DNA of 8,613 nucleotides from an uncultured Desulfovibrio sp. (GTDB taxonomy: Bacteria; Desulfobacterota; Desulfovibrionia; Desulfovibrionales; Desulfovibrionaceae): NCBI GenBank assembly GCA_945871415.1, contig CAMBWG010000077.1, forward strand, positions 1-8,613, in the 5' to 3' direction. Positions 5,822 through 8,613 of this stretch are shown one piece after another. Below the pieces are notes generated by a model. It saw only the letters and a list, made by a program, of their open reading frames with translations, made no database searches and was not told the DNA's origin. Position numbers and translations under genes: made by a program. Within the stretch, counting starts at the first letter, position 1, and each line of letters opens with the position of its first letter.

Positions 5822-8230
5822 ATGCAAAAATCTCCGTTTCTTCTTGCGCTTGAACAGCGCCGTCCCCTGCTGCTGGATGGCGCCATGGGTACCATGTTGC
5901 AGGCTTCCGGCCTGCCGGCGGGCGTCAGCCCCGAAGAATTTTGCATGGAGCGTCCCGACATTCTGCGCGGTATTCACGGCGCATATCTTGAGGCGGGGGC
6001 GGATATCATAACCTCCTGCACCTTTGGCGGCAACCGTTTCAAGCTGTCGCCGGTCCTTGATGTTTTCGATTTCAACAAACGGATGGTGGAAACCGCCCGT
6101 GAAGCCGTGCGGCTCTCGGGCCGTCCGGCTTTTGTGGCCGGCAACGTGGGTCCCTGCGGACACTTTGTCAAACCGCTGGGCGACGTCGAACCCGAAGACA
6201 TGATCGCCGCCTTTGAAGAGCAGATCAGAGGGCTGGTGGCCGGAGGGGCGGATCTGCTGCTGGTGGAAACGCAGTTTGATCTGGCTGAGGCCCGCGCTGC
6301 GGTTGTTGCCGCCCGTCGTCAGTGCCGCCTGCCCATCATTGTGTCCATGACGTTTGAGCAGGGAGTGAGCCTGACCGGTTCCTCGCCTGAAATTTTTGCC
6401 GAAACCATGCAGAACCTCGGGGTTGACGTGGTCGGCACCAATTGCAGTCTGGGCCCGGATCAGATGGTTCCCGTCGTGCGGGAAATCCTGGATGTATGCA
6501 GCGCCGCCGTCATGGTGGAGCCCAACGCCGGACTGCCGGAACTGCGCGGCAACGAAACCGTCTTTCCCCTGGGGCCGGAGGCCTTCGCCGAAAAGACGGC
6601 GGCCTTTGCGGTCATGGGAGCGTCCATCCTCGGCGGCTGCTGCGGCACGACGCCCGCGCACATAACGGCCTTGCGCAAGGCTGTGGATGCTCTGGAGCTG
6701 CCGCCGCGCTCCCTGCCTGCCGCGCGCGGCATCTGTCTGACCAGCCGTTCGCGTCTTGTGCGCATCAGCGCGGACGCGCCCTTCGTCATTATCGGCGAGC
6801 GTATCAATCCCACCGGCAAGAAACTGCTTACGCAGGAATTGCAGGCCGGGCAGTGTGACGAGGCCCTGCGTCTGGCGGATCAGCAGGTGGCGGCCGGGGC
6901 GCGTGTGCTGGACGTGAACGTGGGCGCGTCGCTGGTGGATGAAACCCGTATGCTGCCCGAACTGACGCAGCATCTTGTGGCGCGTCTTCAGGAGCCGCTG
7001 TCGCTGGATTCCTCCAATGCCGCGGCCATTGCGGCGGCGCTGCCCTATGCGCCGGGCTCCTGTCTGGTCAATTCCATCAGCGGCGAAGGGGACCGCATGG
7101 ACGTGCTGGGGCCGCTGTGCCGCGACTTCGGCGCGCCCTTTATCCTTCTGCCCCTGCAGGGAGCCAGGCTGCCTGTCCGGGCGGGCGAGCGGATCGCCAT
7201 TGTGGAGGGACTGTTGCAGAAGGCCGAGGCGCTCGGTATTCCGCGGCGGCTCATGATGGTGGATATTCTGGCGCTTGCCGTGTCTTCCAAAGCCGAGGGG
7301 GCTCTGCAATGTCTTGAGTTCCTGCGCTGGTGCACGGCGCAGGGGCTGCCCGCCACTCTGGGCCTTTCCAATCTTTCCTTTGGCCTGCCCGCGCGGGATC
7401 TGCTCAATGCCACGTTTCTTGCCATGGGCGCCGGGGCCGGTCTGGCATCCTGCATTGCCAATCCTTCGGCCCAGCGCCTGCACGAAGCCTTTGACGCCCT
7501 CAATGTGCTGCGCAACCATGACCCCCATGCGGAAAATTTCATTGCCGGTTATGCCGACTGGAGCGCCGGTTCCGGCGGCAGCGGCGGGAAAGCCGTGCGG
7601 GCCGCGGCATCGGCAACGCTCGGTGAAGCCGTGCTCAACGGCGACAAGGAAAATGTGCTGCCCCTGCTGGAAGCCGAGCTGGACAAGGGGGCCGAGCCTT
7701 TCGCCCTTGTTAACGACGTGCTGATTCCCGCCATTACCGAAGTGGGCGCCCGCTACGAACGCCGTGAATATTTTCTGCCGCAGCTGATCCGCGCCGCGGA
7801 AACCATGCAGACGGCCTTTGCCCGCCTCAAGCCTCTGCTGGAGGCAGCCCGTGGCAGCGAACGCCGCCCGGTGATCGTCATGGCGACCGTCGAGGGCGAT
7901 ATTCATGATATCGGTAAAAATATTGTGGCGCTGCTGCTGGGCAATCACGGCTTTGACGTGGTGGATGCGGGCAAGGATGTGCCTGCGGCGGATATTGTGC
8001 GCTGTGCGGAGGAGCACGGCGCGCGCATCATCGGTCTGTCGGCCCTCATGACGACAACCATGGTCCGTATGGAAGACACCATTGCTCTTATCCGCGAGCG
8101 CGGACTGGATATGAAGGTTATGGTCGGCGGCGCTGCCGTGACGCAGGCCTTTGCCGATTCCATCGGCGCGGATGCCTATTGCGAAGATGCCGTGGCGGCC
8201 GTGAGGGCTGCCAAGTCCTTTCTGGACTGA
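5822..8230 (+). CDS. metH: Cobalamin-dependent methionine synthase, short form without reactivation domain
   Basis: Cytosolic enzyme that moves a methyl group from 5-methyltetrahydrofolate to homocysteine through cobalamin, making methionine. It has 802 residues. The homocysteine domain (about 1-300) starts with LLLDGAMGTMLQ and carries the zinc cysteines C208 (GTNCSLGP) and C273/C274 (GGCCGTTPAH). The pterin domain (about 320-575) has IGERINPTGKK and VLDVNVGAS. A Gly/Ser linker (581-589) leads to the B12 cap (about 593-680, FLPQLIRAAETM) and the B12 domain, with DIHDIG at 693-698; H695 is the expected cobalt ligand. The protein ends at 802, soon after AYCEDAVAAVRAAK, so the C-terminal SAM-binding reactivation domain of the 1,227-residue E. 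coli enzyme is absent. It is transcribed away from the sigma operon, behind a terminator-like leader. Action on another methyl donor is possible, but the full domain set favours MetH. Confidence 0.95.
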   Translation: MQKSPFLLALEQRRPLLLDGAMGTMLQASGLPAGVSPEEFCMERPDILRGIHGAYLEAGADIITSCTFGGNRFKLSPVLDVFDFNKRMVETAREAVRLSGRPAFVAGNVGPCGHFVKPLGDVEPEDMIAAFEEQIRGLVAGGADLLLVETQFDLAEARAAVVAARRQCRLPIIVSMTFEQGVSLTGSSPEIFAETMQNLGVDVVGTNCSLGPDQMVPVVREILDVCSAAVMVEPNAGLPELRGNETVFPLGPEAFAEKTAAFAVMGASILGGCCGTTPAHITALRKAVDALELPPRSLPAARGICLTSRSRLVRISADAPFVIIGERINPTGKKLLTQELQAGQCDEALRLADQQVAAGARVLDVNVGASLVDETRMLPELTQHLVARLQEPLSLDSSNAAAIAAALPYAPGSCLVNSISGEGDRMDVLGPLCRDFGAPFILLPLQGARLPVRAGERIAIVEGLLQKAEALGIPRRLMMVDILALAVSSKAEGALQCLEFLRWCTAQGLPATLGLSNLSFGLPARDLLNATFLAMGAGAGLASCIANPSAQRLHEAFDALNVLRNHDPHAENFIAGYADWSAGSGGSGGKAVRAAASATLGEAVLNGDKENVLPLLEAELDKGAEPFALVNDVLIPAITEVGARYERREYFLPQLIRAAETMQTAFARLKPLLEAARGSERRPVIVMATVEGDIHDIGKNIVALLLGNHGFDVVDAGKDVPAADIVRCAEEHGARIIGLSALMTTTMVRMEDTIALIRERGLDMKVMVGGAAVTQAFADSIGADAYCEDAVAAVRAAKSFLD

Positions 8231-8240
8231 TCCGCCCCGA

Positions 8241-8255
8241 CGCCTGCCGCAGGCG
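8241..8255. other. Perfect hairpin after metH
   Basis: CGCCTG-CCG-CAGGCG forms a six-pair stem ten bases after the metH stop, and an overlapping AGGCG-GAAC-CGCCT stem follows at 8251-8264. Neither has a T-run, so intrinsic termination is doubtful. They might protect the 3' end of the metH message or slow polymerase. The remaining gap to 8343 is very GC-rich, and I see no convincing promoter in it. Confidence 0.3.
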
Positions 8256-8332
8256 GAACCGCCTCCGTGCCCCGGCGGCGCGGGCGACAATCCTCTATCC
8301 CCGCGGGCCCATGCCTCCGGGGGCGTGAATGC

Positions 8333-8338
8333 AAGGTG
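8333..8338 (+). promoter_or_regulatory. Ribosome binding site of the thioredoxin-like gene
   Basis: AAGGTG lies five bases before the ATG at 8344, followed by AACTT. It supports that start, as does the signal peptide that begins there. Confidence 0.7.
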
Positions 8339-8343
8339 AACTT

Positions 8344-8613
8344 ATGAAGAAACTGTGTGCCTGGCTGTTGCTGTTCCTGCTGGCGATGCCCTGCGCGGCA
8401 CGGGCGGCGGAGACGTTCTCCACGCTCAACCTTGCCGGTCTCAGCGACTTTGTGGCCGCCAACAAGGGCAGGGTCGTGGTCGTCAACTTTTTTGCGACCT
8501 GGTGCCCCCCGTGCCGCATGGAAATTCCCGATCTTGTGGCTGTGCGTAAGGAAGCCGTCGCAAAGGATGTCGTCATCATCGGTTTGTCCGTGGACGAGGA
8601 CCCCTCGCAGCTG
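8344..8613 (+). CDS. Exported TlpA/ResA-type thioredoxin-like protein, C-terminus cut by window end
   Basis: The first 90 residues are visible and the frame is open at the window end. The N-terminus is a signal peptide: MKKLCAW, a leucine-rich core, and a likely cleavage after ARA (residues 19-21, before AETF). The mature part begins a thioredoxin fold: VVVVNFFATWCPPC, with redox cysteines C54 and C57, then RMEIPDL and VVIIGLSVDEDPSQL, typical of TlpA, ResA and DsbE. Such proteins reduce or exchange disulfides in the periplasm, for example of cytochrome c apoproteins or DsbD partners. WCPPC is usual for the reducing, cytochrome-maturation branch, but the particular substrate cannot be told. 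It may be cotranscribed with metH (113 bases away), though the gap is long enough for its own promoter. Confidence 0.88.
   Translation, partial: MKKLCAWLLLFLLAMPCAARAAETFSTLNLAGLSDFVAANKGRVVVVNFFATWCPPCRMEIPDLVAVRKEAVAKDVVIIGLSVDEDPSQL

Noticed and set aside
5723..8290. An 855-codon open frame antisense to the whole of metH
   Set aside because: It mirrors metH codon bias in GC-rich DNA, where antisense frames often lack stops. Its protein is rich in Gly, Arg, His and Gln with no recognisable domain, while the plus strand encodes a clear MetH.
8231..8343. Intrinsic terminator after metH
   Set aside because: There are good hairpins at 8241-8264, but no T-run follows on either strand.

Overview
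The window (8,613 bases, GC-rich) looks like core chromosome from a sulfate-reducing deltaproteobacterium, most likely Desulfovibrionaceae. That placement is an inference. It rests on the GC-rich codon use, an RpoH-type sigma factor with an acidic N-terminal extension, a short cobalamin-dependent methionine synthase without its reactivation domain, and a gene order (cysS, rpiB, LolB-like gene, TPR gene, sigma factor // metH, thioredoxin-like gene) that I associate with Desulfovibrio. No mobile element, CRISPR array, tRNA, rRNA or repeat family was seen.

The left two thirds is read on the minus strand. In transcription order it holds an RpoH-family sigma factor (5607-4537), a secreted TPR protein (start chosen at 4528), a LolB-like lipoprotein overlapping the TPR gene by 4 bases, a 123-base gap, ribose-5-phosphate isomerase B, and cysteinyl-tRNA synthetase, which leaves the window only a few codons before its expected end. 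Sigma, TPR and lipoprotein genes are packed as one operon. The TPR plus LolB-like pair resembles the LbcA-LolB neighbourhood of Pseudomonas.

The right third is read on the plus strand: an 802-residue MetH with homocysteine, pterin, B12-cap and B12 domains but no SAM-dependent reactivation domain. After 113 bases comes the start of an exported TlpA/ResA-type thioredoxin, cut by the window end.

The 214-base divergent region between the sigma gene and metH is the most interesting stretch. It has a good minus-strand promoter for the sigma gene, a structured sigma leader, and, just before metH, a strong GC stem enclosing two small hairpins followed by seven T. That is terminator-like, yet no plus-strand gene lies upstream within the window, so it may be an attenuator or riboswitch controlling metH. 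I could not match it to a known riboswitch class. Nothing else here looks like a new multi-gene system; the rest is housekeeping.
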